In this document: one piece after another, positions 1-6,783 of the stretch
Layout of the letters: the number at the start of each line of letters is the position of its first letter
Position numbering within the stretch: position 1 is the stretch's first letter
Origin: an uncultured Ruminococcus sp.
GTDB taxonomy: Bacteria > Bacillota > Clostridia > Oscillospirales > Ruminococcaceae
Direction: 5' to 3'
DNA: 23,531 nt
NCBI GenBank assembly: GCA_937942105.1
Contig: CALDFS010000297.1
Location: 1-23,531, forward strand
Made by a program: the position numbers and the translations under genes
The notes under the pieces: generated by a model
What the model saw: only the letters and a program-made list of their open reading frames with translations
The model's database searches: none
Told to the model about the DNA's origin: nothing

Positions 1-302
<302 letters not shown>

Positions 303-557
303 ATTGTATCTTAATCACCCTTTCGAGTGAATAAAATCTTTTTCAGAGTTTAAACTCTTGTGCTCGGTATTAAACCGGCTTGTACATTTTTTAGTCTCGT
401 ACTTGACTTGAATTGAATTACTTCTTGTAAAAGCAATTTTCAAGGGTCTTTCTTGTTTCTCATTGTTCAATTTTCAAGCTGCCATTTTTACTCGGTTTCA
501 CTCCGTGAAACCTTGGATTCTTTTATGAATCCTCGCCCTCCCGAAGAGTGCTCGATT
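303..557 (-). other. rRNA operon leader with two hairpins
   Basis: This is the transcribed spacer between the promoter-proximal start and 16S on the minus strand. Two perfect short inverted repeats sit side by side at 494-512 (GGTTTCAC/GTGAAACC) and 515-532 (GGATTC/GAATCC). Two copies of a TTGAAAATTG word on minus lie nearer 16S (about 435-475). Such leader elements in Firmicutes are usually linked to antitermination and RNase III processing; that role is inferred here. No protein gene is seen. Confidence 0.7.
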
Positions 558-586
558 ATCTTACCACACTTTTTGATGTTTGTCAA
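558..586 (-). promoter_or_regulatory. rRNA promoter, proximal (sigma-A)
   Basis: On minus: TTGACA (581-586), 17-nt spacer, TAAGAT (558-563). A strongly A/T-rich tract just upstream (about 590-620 on plus) looks like an UP element. The start would lie near 551, at the head of the 16S leader. Confidence 0.85.
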
Positions 587-666
587 GTACTTTTTAAAAG
601 ATTTTTAAAAATTTTTTCTTGACTTCAGCGTTTTGTGCGGCTCGCCGTCTTAGCGACAGCTTTTAT

Positions 667-695
667 AATATATCACATTGCAAAGCCAATGTCAA
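667..695 (-). promoter_or_regulatory. rRNA promoter, distal (sigma-A)
   Basis: On minus: TTGACA (690-695), 17-nt spacer, TATATT (667-672), with a run of A residues just upstream of the -35. With the promoter at 558-586 it forms the tandem promoter pair typical of rRNA operons. Confidence 0.8.
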
Positions 696-890
696 TACCT
701 TTTTTTCGATTTGTTAAAACTGCTCATAATGTTGAACCGTGTCGGCAGTTATATAGACAAAATCATCACAAAAGATACCATTTTCAAAGCAATGCAATAA
801 TATTTTGCCTTCTTTTTCCTTATATATGCAGGAATTTTTGCGCATTGAGGTGAAATAATACTGATAATTCCAAAAGAAAGGATTAACGTT
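696..890. other. Intergenic spacer between rrn promoter and sleB
   Basis: This is an A/T-rich spacer between divergently oriented units. It holds the upstream flank of the distal rRNA promoter and, at 875-881, the AGAAAGG ribosome site of the next gene. I see no convincing sigma-A promoter and no clean sporulation-sigma (F/G) promoter for sleB, although B. subtilis sleB is a forespore gene. Confidence 0.5.
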
Positions 891-1580
891 ATGAAATCTT
901 CAAAAAAGCTTACATTGTATTATATGGTTGTGGCTATGGTTCTGTGCGTGGCAACGGTGGTGTGCTTTAAAAACACTATGCCCTTGCAGCCGCAGGAAGC
1001 TCAGGTTCTTTCAAAGCTCGGCTCTTCCGGCAAAGAGGTAACTGCCATACAGAACGCTCTGAAGGAGCGCGGACTTTTCTCGGGCGAGGCAACCGGCTAC
1101 TACGGTACCAAGACCCAAGCCGCCGTTAAGCGGTTCCAGAAGCAGAAGGGTCTTTCGGTGGACGGCATTGCCGGACCTCAAACCCTTAACGCCTTAGGCA
1201 TATCCACCGGAAGCGTCCCGCAGGCAACGGAATCCAACATCAACCTGCTTGCAAGGATAATTTCCGCCGAGGCGCGCGGCGAGCCTTATACCGGTCAGGT
1301 TGCCGTGGGGGCTGTTGTTCTCAACAGAGTTGAATCTCCCTCCTTCCCGGATACCATTTCGGGGGTAATCTATCAGAACGGCGCTTTTACCGCGATAAAC
1401 GACGGTCAGTTCTGGGAACCAATTGAAGCAGGATGCTACAACGCCGCCCGCGATGCTCTCAACGGCTGGGACCCAACCGGCGGGGCCTTATACTACTATA
1501 ATCCCGCAAAGACGTCAAATAAATGGATACGTTCACGCCCGGTAATTACCCAGATCGGCGACCACCTGTTCTGTTCATAA
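891..1580 (+). CDS. sleB: Spore cortex-lytic enzyme SleB-like cell-wall hydrolase
   Basis: A 229-residue exported protein. Residues 8-25 form a membrane/signal helix. Residues 44-103 are a peptidoglycan-binding_1 domain (VTAIQNALKERG, then YGTKTQAAVKRFQ, DGIAGPQTLNAL). Residues 118-228 are the Hydrolase_2 (SleB) catalytic domain, with E127 in ISAEARGEPYTGQ matching the family's catalytic glutamate, plus VGAVVLNRV and the family's GALYYYNP segment. Known SleB is a lytic transglycosylase acting on muramic-delta-lactam cortex during germination; the same fold also occurs in vegetative wall enzymes such as CwlJ relatives, so spore function is inferred. The ATG has an AGAAAGG site 9 nt upstream. 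No terminator follows: the luxS promoter starts 13 nt after the stop, so read-through into luxS is likely. Confidence 0.9.
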   Translation: MKSSKKLTLYYMVVAMVLCVATVVCFKNTMPLQPQEAQVLSKLGSSGKEVTAIQNALKERGLFSGEATGYYGTKTQAAVKRFQKQKGLSVDGIAGPQTLNALGISTGSVPQATESNINLLARIISAEARGEPYTGQVAVGAVVLNRVESPSFPDTISGVIYQNGAFTAINDGQFWEPIEAGCYNAARDALNGWDPTGGALYYYNPAKTSNKWIRSRPVITQIGDHLFCS

Positions 1581-1593
1581 GCAAAAATTCAGG

Positions 1594-1622
1594 TTGACAC
1601 GTAAGCCTCTCTATATTATAAT
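1594..1622 (+). promoter_or_regulatory. luxS promoter, perfect sigma-A consensus
   Basis: TTGACA (1594-1599), 17-nt spacer, TATAAT (1617-1622). Transcription should start near 1628-1630, giving an ~80-nt leader. The spacer and -10 lie inside the left arm of a large inverted repeat (see 1606-1702). Confidence 0.85.
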
Positions 1623-1702
1623 AGTATATACAATATTTTGTTTGAGACGGCTCGCCCGGTTCAACAGATTGAGTCACTATACTATTATAATATATAGAGA
1701 GG
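1606..1702. repeat. Long inverted repeat joining luxS promoter core to its ribosome site
   Basis: The left arm is 1606-1628 and the right arm 1678-1702. They are reverse complements apart from a 2-nt length difference, with a 49-nt loop. The left arm holds the promoter spacer and -10; the right arm ends in AGAGAGG (1696-1702), the luxS ribosome site. RNA started at the luxS promoter (about 1629) lacks the left arm. RNA reading through from sleB carries both arms and would bury the ribosome site in a ~23-bp stem. The layout is seen directly; the regulatory effect is inferred. Confidence 0.8.
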
Positions 1703-1710
1703 TTTTAAGC

Positions 1711-2169
1711 ATGGAAAAGATAGCAAGCTTTCAGGTTGACCACAGAAAATTCGGCGTTGGAATGTACATATCGCGTATCGATGGTGATATTGTCACTTAT
1801 GACGTGCGAATGGTTAAGCCAAACGGCGGCAAATACATCTCCAATCCCTCGCTCCACACTATTGAGCATCTTTTTGCGACCTACGCCCGCTCCTCTGAGG
1901 TCAGAGACAGTGTTATATACGTCGGTCCGATGGGCTGCCGCACCGGCTTTTACCTTTTGATGAGAGGTGACGACCGCGCCGCCGCAATTAAGCTGGTGCG
2001 CGACAGCTTCAGGTTTATAAGCAGTTTTTCAGGGGATATTCCCGGCGCCACCGAGCCGGAGTGCGGAAACTACCTTGAACATGACCTTGATTCTGCAAAA
2101 AAGGACGTTCTGCCGCTGCTTGAAGTACTTAATGACTACCCTGCGGAGAAGCTGATTTATCCCAACTGA
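1711..2169 (+). CDS. luxS: S-ribosylhomocysteine lyase LuxS
   Basis: A 152-residue protein of normal LuxS length. It cleaves S-ribosylhomocysteine to homocysteine and DPD, the AI-2 precursor, in the activated methyl cycle. The metal site HTIEH gives H49 and H53 with catalytic E52; C118 in the ECGNYLEHDL segment is the third metal ligand; C76 in PMGCRTGFY is the catalytic cysteine. All key residues are present. An open frame runs back to 1594, but that part is promoter; the ATG at 1711 follows AGAGAGG (1696-1702) by 8 nt and gives the family-standard N terminus. A strong terminator follows, so it is monocistronic from its own promoter. No pfs or other methyl-cycle gene is nearby. Confidence 0.97.
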   Translation: MEKIASFQVDHRKFGVGMYISRIDGDIVTYDVRMVKPNGGKYISNPSLHTIEHLFATYARSSEVRDSVIYVGPMGCRTGFYLLMRGDDRAAAIKLVRDSFRFISSFSGDIPGATEPECGNYLEHDLDSAKKDVLPLLEVLNDYPAEKLIYPN

Positions 2170-2189
2170 GATTTTTTATAATGTTATCT

Positions 2190-2223
2190 GCCGTGCCCGA
2201 GCTGTGCATCGGGTACGGCTTTT
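2190..2223 (+). terminator. Rho-independent terminator after luxS
   Basis: An 11-bp stem with one G-T pair, left arm 2190-2200 and right arm 2209-2219, 8-nt loop, then TTTT (2220-2223) and further A/T-rich sequence. Confidence 0.85.
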
Positions 2224-2292
2224 AATATTTTACAGGCTGAAAGATATCATATCTGTAAACATTTTTATCTTTACGATTGTGAGAAATGTGAA

Positions 2293-2340
2293 ATTATTCG
2301 GAAATAGCTGTGAATAATCAACAAAATTATTCTGAATAAT
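2293..2340. repeat. Four alternating ATTATTC/GAATAAT half-sites
   Basis: ATTATTC at 2293-2299 and 2326-2332, and its reverse complement GAATAAT at 2312-2318 and 2334-2340. The last pair forms a perfect 7+1+7 palindrome. The group ends 22 bp before the -35 of the M23 peptidase promoter, a usual place for an operator. No regulator is identified; the A/T-rich surroundings raise the chance of coincidence. Confidence 0.5.
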
Positions 2341-2362
2341 GCCGTTAGTAAAGATTACCCGG

Positions 2363-2390
2363 TTGATTTTTCGTTTTTTTCTGCTATAAT
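2363..2390 (+). promoter_or_regulatory. Promoter of the M23 peptidase gene
   Basis: TTGATT (2363-2368), 16-nt T-rich spacer, TATAAT (2385-2390). The start is expected near 2397, leaving a ~64-nt leader before the ATG at 2461. Confidence 0.7.
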
Positions 2391-2403
2391 AATAGAGCGC
2401 AGT

Positions 2404-2420
2404 TGTAACTGTTTTGTAAC
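2404..2420 (+). promoter_or_regulatory. WalR (YycF)-type box
   Basis: TGTAAC (2404-2409), 5 nt, TGTAAC (2415-2420): an exact fit to the WalR consensus TGTWAH-N5-TGTWAH known from low-GC Gram-positives, whose regulon is cell-wall hydrolases. It lies at about +8 to +24 of the predicted start, a position more often seen with repression. WalR itself is not in the window. Confidence 0.6.
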
Positions 2421-2460
2421 CAATTCGGTCTATCTTGCAGGAAAGGAGAGGCGGATAATA

Positions 2461-4206
2461 ATGTTCAAAGCCAACATTTACGCAGGCTTAGCGGCAATTG
2501 CGGGATTTTTGCAGTATACCGGCGGAGTTGTTCTGAATATACTTAAAACCGTCTTAAAAGCCGTATTCGGATTTATCGGCAGACTGCTCGGAAAAATCTT
2601 CTCGTTCATATGGAAATGGCTGACCAAGGAATTCAAACAGCCGGTTTATGATATATGGTGCTACTTCCTTACCCCGATAGCTCACGCATTCGGAACCCTT
2701 GCCCACGCAAGAATCCAGCTAAAAAAGACAAATGAGCTTGGATTATTGCACGCCGTAAAGGTTCTGTGGAACGCTTTTGAAAAGTTCTTTATAGGACTTA
2801 TAAAGTTCCTGCGGCACACCTTCAATTATATCGCGCCGGCAGTATGCATAGCTTTTCTTTTTGCGCTGATAAAATACGCCGGAACTCTGCAATATGCGAT
2901 TTCGGTTGAATACAACGGCAGTGATATAGGCGTTATCAACAACGTTGCCGATTATGACCAGGCTCAGGCGCTGGTTCAGGATAAGATAACATATGCCGAT
3001 GGCGACGAGGCGGTTATAGAAACCCCGAAATTCTCAGTAAAAATGCTCCAGCAAGACGATTCTACGGTGGACACCGACAATCTTTCCGAGCTGATGATAA
3101 ACTCCTCCGAGGTTGGAGTCGTCGAAGCTTACGGCTTTTACATAAACGATTCACTCATAGGAGTATATAATCAGGAGGAGATGGAAAGGGTCAGAATGGC
3201 TTTGGAATCAAGGCTTGCTCAGTTCTATTCTCAGAATGACGTTTCGGCGGCATTTTCTGACAAGGTTGAGATAAACCAGGGAAGATATCTTGAAAACAAC
3301 CTTGCCGCAGCCGACAGTGCAATCGAATACATAAACGGAACCAAAACGGTAGACGCCTTCTACATAGTAAAGCGCGGGGATTCTATATCCTCCATTGCAA
3401 AAGAGCTTGGATACACTGCCGATCAGCTCAAAAGAGAAAATCCGTTCCTATATAACGGTATCAAGGCCGGCGACATGATAACCTACAGCTATGAGGAATC
3501 AAATCTTCCGGTTATTACCACACATTACGAAAAATACGACCGGGTTATCGAGCGCAAGGTTCAGTATATTTACGACAATGACGAAGAGGAGTACACCGAA
3601 ATCCTTGTTCAGCGCGGCTCCGCTGGAAGCGAAAACGTCACCGCGTATGTCACCGAGGTCAACGGCAAGGAAACAGAAAGGACCATTGTTTCGCACTATA
3701 CCATTGAGGAAATGGTTCCTATGATTATCCGCACCGGAACCAAGCCTAACGAATCGCTCGGCGGGGATACCACGGTTATAGACACCTTGGGAACCTTTAT
3801 ATGGCCGGTCGGATGGGACGGCGGATATTCCTATGTCAGCTCGCTATATGGCTACCGCTCCTGGGACCACTCGACCCACCGGGCTTTGGATATTGCCGCG
3901 AAGCGCGGAACCGAAATCTATGCCGCTAACGACGGCGTGGTAATTATTTCGGGAACCAACGGCGCTTACGGCAAAATGGTCGCAATAAGCCATGGCAGCG
4001 GCTACGAAACATGGTACGCCCATATGTCGGTGATAGTGGCGGAAAAGGGCGACGTTGTTCATAAGGGAGACGTTATTGGCTACGTCGGCATGACCGGCTC
4101 GGCCTCGGGCAACCACCTTCATTTTGAGCTGAGGCAGGACGACGAAAGACTTAACCCGATCTATGCTTTGGGCGGAATCGGAGATCACGAGGTAAGAAAT
4201 TATTAA
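2461..4206 (+). CDS. Membrane-anchored LysM-G5-M23 peptidoglycan peptidase
   Basis: A 581-residue protein. The N-terminal ~120 residues are hydrophobic/amphipathic and rich in K, F and W, followed by a clear membrane helix at about 122-146; the rest should lie outside. Residues 299-343 are a LysM domain (FYIVKRGDSISSIAKELGY). Residues 348-427 are a G5 domain. Residues 447-570 are an M23 (LytM/lysostaphin) zinc endopeptidase with H473 and D477 (HRALD), H521 (WYAHMS) and H552/H554 (HLHFE), so the zinc and catalytic residues are intact and the enzyme should be active rather than an EnvC-like regulator. Known members cut peptide cross-links of peptidoglycan. AGGAGAGG (2444-2451) sits 9 nt before the ATG. 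A WalR-type box and a half-site array flank the promoter, fitting wall-stress control. Confidence 0.92.
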   Translation: MFKANIYAGLAAIAGFLQYTGGVVLNILKTVLKAVFGFIGRLLGKIFSFIWKWLTKEFKQPVYDIWCYFLTPIAHAFGTLAHARIQLKKTNELGLLHAVKVLWNAFEKFFIGLIKFLRHTFNYIAPAVCIAFLFALIKYAGTLQYAISVEYNGSDIGVINNVADYDQAQALVQDKITYADGDEAVIETPKFSVKMLQQDDSTVDTDNLSELMINSSEVGVVEAYGFYINDSLIGVYNQEEMERVRMALESRLAQFYSQNDVSAAFSDKVEINQGRYLENNLAAADSAIEYINGTKTVDAFYIVKRGDSISSIAKELGYTADQLKRENPFLYNGIKAGDMITYSYEESNLPVITTHYEKYDRVIERKVQYIYDNDEEEYTEILVQRGSAGSENVTAYVTEVNGKETERTIVSHYTIEEMVPMIIRTGTKPNESLGGDTTVIDTLGTFIWPVGWDGGYSYVSSLYGYRSWDHSTHRALDIAAKRGTEIYAANDGVVIISGTNGAYGKMVAISHGSGYETWYAHMSVIVAEKGDVVHKGDVIGYVGMTGSASGNHLHFELRQDDERLNPIYALGGIGDHEVRNY

Positions 4207-4217
4207 TACATAAAACC

Positions 4218-4279
4218 GGCGGCAGGAGGACAAGTCAGACGCAAAAAGAGCTTGATGATCCTTTATGCCGCCAATTTTT
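4218..4279 (+). terminator. Possible terminator or structured spacer RNA
   Basis: GGCGGCA (4218-4224) pairs perfectly with TGCCGCC (4266-4272), followed by AATTTTT. The 41-nt interior can fold further (CAAG with CTTG, GGA with TCC). The large loop makes it an untypical terminator; it could also be a small structured RNA. Confidence 0.4.
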
Positions 4280-4302
4280 AACGACGAAAGAAGGTAAAAA
4301 GT

Positions 4303-5154
4303 ATGAAAGAACTGTACAGCCTTTACAAAAGCTGCTTTGAAGGTGCGGATATAGCCGCCGAGGACGCCTTTGAAGACGCGCTCAGCAGAAACAGGCATGC
4401 AAAAATCATAAGGAAGACCGACCAAAGCGGCAGACTTATCGGCGCGGCAATAACGGTTGAAAACGCTGTTGCGGCAATATTCGTTGACAAAAACAACCGT
4501 GGGCAGGGCGTTGGCACAGAGCTTCTTGAAGCGGCTGAAAAGCATATCCTTTCGCAGGGGCACAAAACTGCGGTATTGGGCGGAATGGTGATATATCAGG
4601 GCGCGCCGGTATGCGGCGACAACATCAGCTTTTTTGAAAAAAGGGGCTACGCCGGAGATTACTTCAGCGTGAACATGGCGGCTTCTCTTGAAGACTTCAG
4701 CGCTTCAGGGCTTGACATATACCCCGCACCCGAATACATCAGGTTCAGATACGAAAAACCCGGGGAACACGAGCGGCTTGAAAGGGCTATTGAAAAGGTT
4801 GACCCCAAATGGGTGCAGTATTTCACGGAGCCGTCTCCGAAAAGCAGGATGAAAACGCTTATCGCCGAGGACACCAGAACCGGCGCTATAGCGGGCTTTG
4901 TTACGACCGAGCCGAACTCCGCAGCCTTTGAACATGGCGGGCTTATAACCGGCTCGATGGGCTGTGTGGGAGTAGTGCCGGAATACAGGCGCGCAGGAAT
5001 AGGTCTGCGGATGGTCGCGGATGGTATGCAAAGGCTTAAGGAGCAGGGGGATCAGGCAGTCGAGCTTACATATATAGTGCTGACCGACTGGTATTCGCGG
5101 CTGGGCTTGAAAGTCTGCTCCCGGCAATGGATGGCGGAGAAGAAGCTGATATAG
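4303..5154 (+). CDS. Tandem GNAT-family N-acetyltransferase
   Basis: A 283-residue cytoplasmic protein made of two GNAT folds. The first has its acetyl-CoA loop at RGQGVG (66-71) after VDKNN, and a typical FFEKRGY end (110-116). The second has YRRAGIG (228-234) after CVGVVPE, then WYSRLGLK (263-270). Both acetyl-CoA loops look complete, so both halves may bind the cofactor. GNAT enzymes move an acetyl group from acetyl-CoA to an amine; the substrate cannot be read from sequence. The ATG follows AAAGAAGG (4287-4294) by 8 nt. It is downstream of the M23 gene with a structured spacer between, so co-transcription is uncertain. Confidence 0.85.
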   Translation: MKELYSLYKSCFEGADIAAEDAFEDALSRNRHAKIIRKTDQSGRLIGAAITVENAVAAIFVDKNNRGQGVGTELLEAAEKHILSQGHKTAVLGGMVIYQGAPVCGDNISFFEKRGYAGDYFSVNMAASLEDFSASGLDIYPAPEYIRFRYEKPGEHERLERAIEKVDPKWVQYFTEPSPKSRMKTLIAEDTRTGAIAGFVTTEPNSAAFEHGGLITGSMGCVGVVPEYRRAGIGLRMVADGMQRLKEQGDQAVELTYIVLTDWYSRLGLKVCSRQWMAEKKLI

Positions 5155-5232
5155 TCATAATATTATAAATTTGTTGTTTAGCAGTCAACGAATACTTGTG
5201 TCAATGATTATATGAGAGATAATATCAAGCGT

Positions 5233-5263
5233 AAAAAAAGAAAAGCCACATAACGTGACTTTT
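5233..5263 (-). terminator. Terminator of tRNA-Leu, probably bidirectional
   Basis: A 9-bp stem (5241-5249 with 5255-5263, one G-T pair) and 5-nt loop; on minus it is followed by a run of seven T (5233-5239). On plus it is followed by CTTTTT, so it could also end the GNAT transcript from 4303-5154. Confidence 0.8.
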
Positions 5264-5268
5264 CTTTT

Positions 5269-5352
5269 TGGTGCGGCAAGTGGGACTTGAACCCACACGT
5301 CGTTGACACACGCACCTCAAACGTGCCTGTCTGCCTATTCCAGCACTGCCGC
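5269..5352 (-). tRNA. tRNA-Leu (anticodon GAG), CCA encoded
   Basis: The reverse complement folds as a class II tRNA. Acceptor arm GCGGCAG (plus 5346-5352) pairs with TTGCCGC, and the discriminator A is followed by an encoded CCA (5269-5271). The anticodon stem CACGT/GCGTG holds the loop TTGAGGT with anticodon GAG, reading CUC/CUU leucine codons. The long variable arm GTC-AAC-GAC and the T arm GTGGG-TTCAAGT-CCCAC are clear. It stands alone with its own promoter and terminator. Confidence 0.95.
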
Positions 5353-5380
5353 ATATATAACTGTTTCAAACAGCTTCATT

Positions 5381-5409
5381 ATTATATCAGACTTTTTTGC
5401 GGTTGTCAA
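5381..5409 (-). promoter_or_regulatory. tRNA-Leu promoter, perfect sigma-A consensus
   Basis: On minus: TTGACA (5404-5409), 17-nt spacer, TATAAT (5381-5386). The start is expected near 5374, about 22 nt before the mature tRNA 5' end; the short leader contains the hairpin CTGTTTGAAACAG (5361-5373). Confidence 0.9.
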
Positions 5410-5464
5410 TAGGTAAAGCAAAAAAATTTTGCGAAAAATTTTAGTTCCGATATGTCTGTGAGTG

Positions 5465-5493
5465 TTGACATCATCACTTTAAAATGGTACTAT
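5465..5493 (+). promoter_or_regulatory. Promoter ahead of small membrane protein
   Basis: TTGACA (5465-5470), 17-nt spacer, TACTAT (5488-5493). The spacer shares 12 of 17 positions with that of the promoter at 20969-20997 (common words TC-N-TC and CTTTAA). Confidence 0.7.
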
Positions 5494-5546
5494 ATCATTA
5501 ACAGCTATAAGCTGTATTGTAAGATAATTCATAAGCGTAATCGATA

Positions 5547-5897
5547 TTGGAAAGCCTGCCGCTCGGTACGGCGATTCGCACATACACCCCCTCCAGCGGA
5601 ACAAATACGCAGGTTTTCTCTTATTTCAGCCTTACACCCTTTGGATATGCAAACTTCACTCCGCTTATTGTCGGAATTCTTAGCTGTGTTATCCTTATGC
5701 TGGCTGCTGCGGGGATATTTGCGAAAATCCCGAAAAGGATTATTGGGGCTGTGAGCATACTTGTAACTGCCTTGTCGGTGTTTCCCGCCTTTATAGGGTG
5801 CTATAACCTGTTCTCGTGGATTATAACCATGCTTTTAGCCATATGGACGGCGGCATTTCTGTTTTTCGTGCGGGAGGATATCGCCGCAGAAGGATAG
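5547..5897 (+). CDS. Small hydrophobic membrane protein, N terminus uncertain
   Basis: A 116-residue protein with three predicted membrane helices at about 39-59, 64-84 and 87-108. The segment FSYFSLTPFGYANF (24-37) recalls a family of small uncharacterised clostridial membrane proteins that, as I remember it, carry another N-terminal helix. Here an in-frame stop at 5538-5540 leaves only a TTG at 5547 (or something later) as start, with no recognisable ribosome site. The gene may be N-terminally shortened or frameshifted. A short overlapping frame at 5452-5754 has an ATG but lacks membrane character. It lies 17 nt before the next gene, with which it should form an operon. Function unknown. 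Confidence 0.6.
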   Translation: MESLPLGTAIRTYTPSSGTNTQVFSYFSLTPFGYANFTPLIVGILSCVILMLAAAGIFAKIPKRIIGAVSILVTALSVFPAFIGCYNLFSWIITMLLAIWTAAFLFFVREDIAAEG

Positions 5898-5914
5898 ACA
5901 CGGAGGGATTCTGA

Positions 5915-6712
5915 ATGGGATTATATGTTGAAATCAAACAGTGCTCTTTAATAAAAAAGGCTCTGCCGCCCTCGGTTATTCTCGGCAAGGCTCTTACCAC
6001 GCGGAATGATATTGAAAACGGCTGTACCGATATATGCGCATACATTCCGGAGCATATCGGTCGCGGAATATATGTAAGCTGGAACCGCAAATCCGCAAGT
6101 GTAAGCCTTCCCATGTTCGCCCTGCCCGAGGAAATAAAAGAGTTCTACAACGTTGTGGATAGGATAGCGAAGCACTGGAGCTGTACGCTTGAAACGGACG
6201 GCGGCGAAACGACTCTTTCTGAATTCGCAGCCGGACTTAATGATAATCTTGAATTCAACAGCAAGGCGGCGGAGAAATTCTTGGCGGATATCTCCCATGG
6301 GGAAATAACCACCTTTCCCTGTGCCTTATACGACCTTACTCCCGGCAGGCAGGAGACCGAAAGCTTTGCCGGAAGCCCCGAAGCGCTTTGCAGCTGGATT
6401 AACGAAAGGCAATCCATGGATGTTCATTTTGCCAACTGCGGATTTTCTGTCCGTGGCAGCGGAATAAGAGGCAGATTTGCATTTACCGAGGGAGTTCCCA
6501 CTGTGTTCCCCTCAGACCCCAAGCGGTTAAAACCCGACTGCGCAGATTTCGATGTCAATATTGTATCCATGACAGAAAGAGCGGTGATCGGCTCTCTGCC
6601 GTATGATAAATTCATCAGCCGTATAAGTAAGGATAAGGTTTCCCGGTTTGATGAAAAAAGTGTGCTCATAGAGGCTCACTCCCACAAAGAGCTTGAAGCT
6701 CTGCTGAAATAG
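5915..6712 (+). CDS. DUF4299-like protein of unknown function
   Basis: A 265-residue soluble protein without signal peptide or membrane helix. The N-terminal half has the pattern PEHIGRGIYVSWN (45-57), then SVSLPMFALPEEIKEFYNVV (62-81) and RIAKHW, which I associate with the DUF4299 family; this is from memory, not a search. The C-terminal part has no motif I know. The ATG follows GGAGGG (5902-5907) by 7 nt. It sits 17 nt after the small membrane protein and is followed by a strong terminator, so the two form a short operon from the promoter at 5465. Function unknown. Confidence 0.6.
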   Translation: MGLYVEIKQCSLIKKALPPSVILGKALTTRNDIENGCTDICAYIPEHIGRGIYVSWNRKSASVSLPMFALPEEIKEFYNVVDRIAKHWSCTLETDGGETTLSEFAAGLNDNLEFNSKAAEKFLADISHGEITTFPCALYDLTPGRQETESFAGSPEALCSWINERQSMDVHFANCGFSVRGSGIRGRFAFTEGVPTVFPSDPKRLKPDCADFDVNIVSMTERAVIGSLPYDKFISRISKDKVSRFDEKSVLIEAHSHKELEALLK

Positions 6713-6730
6713 CTATTCTCTTATAAAAAT

Positions 6731-6780
6731 ATCGGTGCTCCGACAGATTCTACCCGATTCTGCCGAAGCGCCGATTTTTT
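6731..6780. terminator. Bidirectional terminator between convergent genes
   Basis: A 16-position stem (6731-6746 with 6760-6775, two mismatches, one G-T pair) with TTTTTT on plus (6775-6780) and an A-rich left flank giving a U-run on minus. It separates the plus-strand gene ending at 6712 from nth on minus ending at 6784. Confidence 0.85.
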
Positions 6781-6783
6781 GCA

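Noticed and set aside
635..853. 72-residue plus-strand open frame upstream of sleB
   Set aside because: It covers the rRNA promoter on the other strand, has no ribosome site and no recognisable protein character.
1594..1710. N-terminal extension of luxS by 39 residues
   Set aside because: This stretch is the luxS promoter and leader; ATG 1711 has the ribosome site and gives the family-standard start.
1629..1710. SAM or T-box riboswitch in the luxS leader
   Set aside because: The ~80-nt leader lacks the conserved T-box sequence and any SAM-riboswitch core; only the inverted-repeat arm is notable.
3844..4563. 239-residue minus-strand frame over the end of the M23 gene and start of the GNAT gene
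   Set aside because: It is antisense to two well-supported genes, shows no domain and is a shadow of their codon use.
5452..5754. 100-residue frame overlapping the small membrane protein
   Set aside because: It starts upstream of the predicted promoter's -35, lacks membrane character, and the other frame shows a clear hydrophobic pattern.
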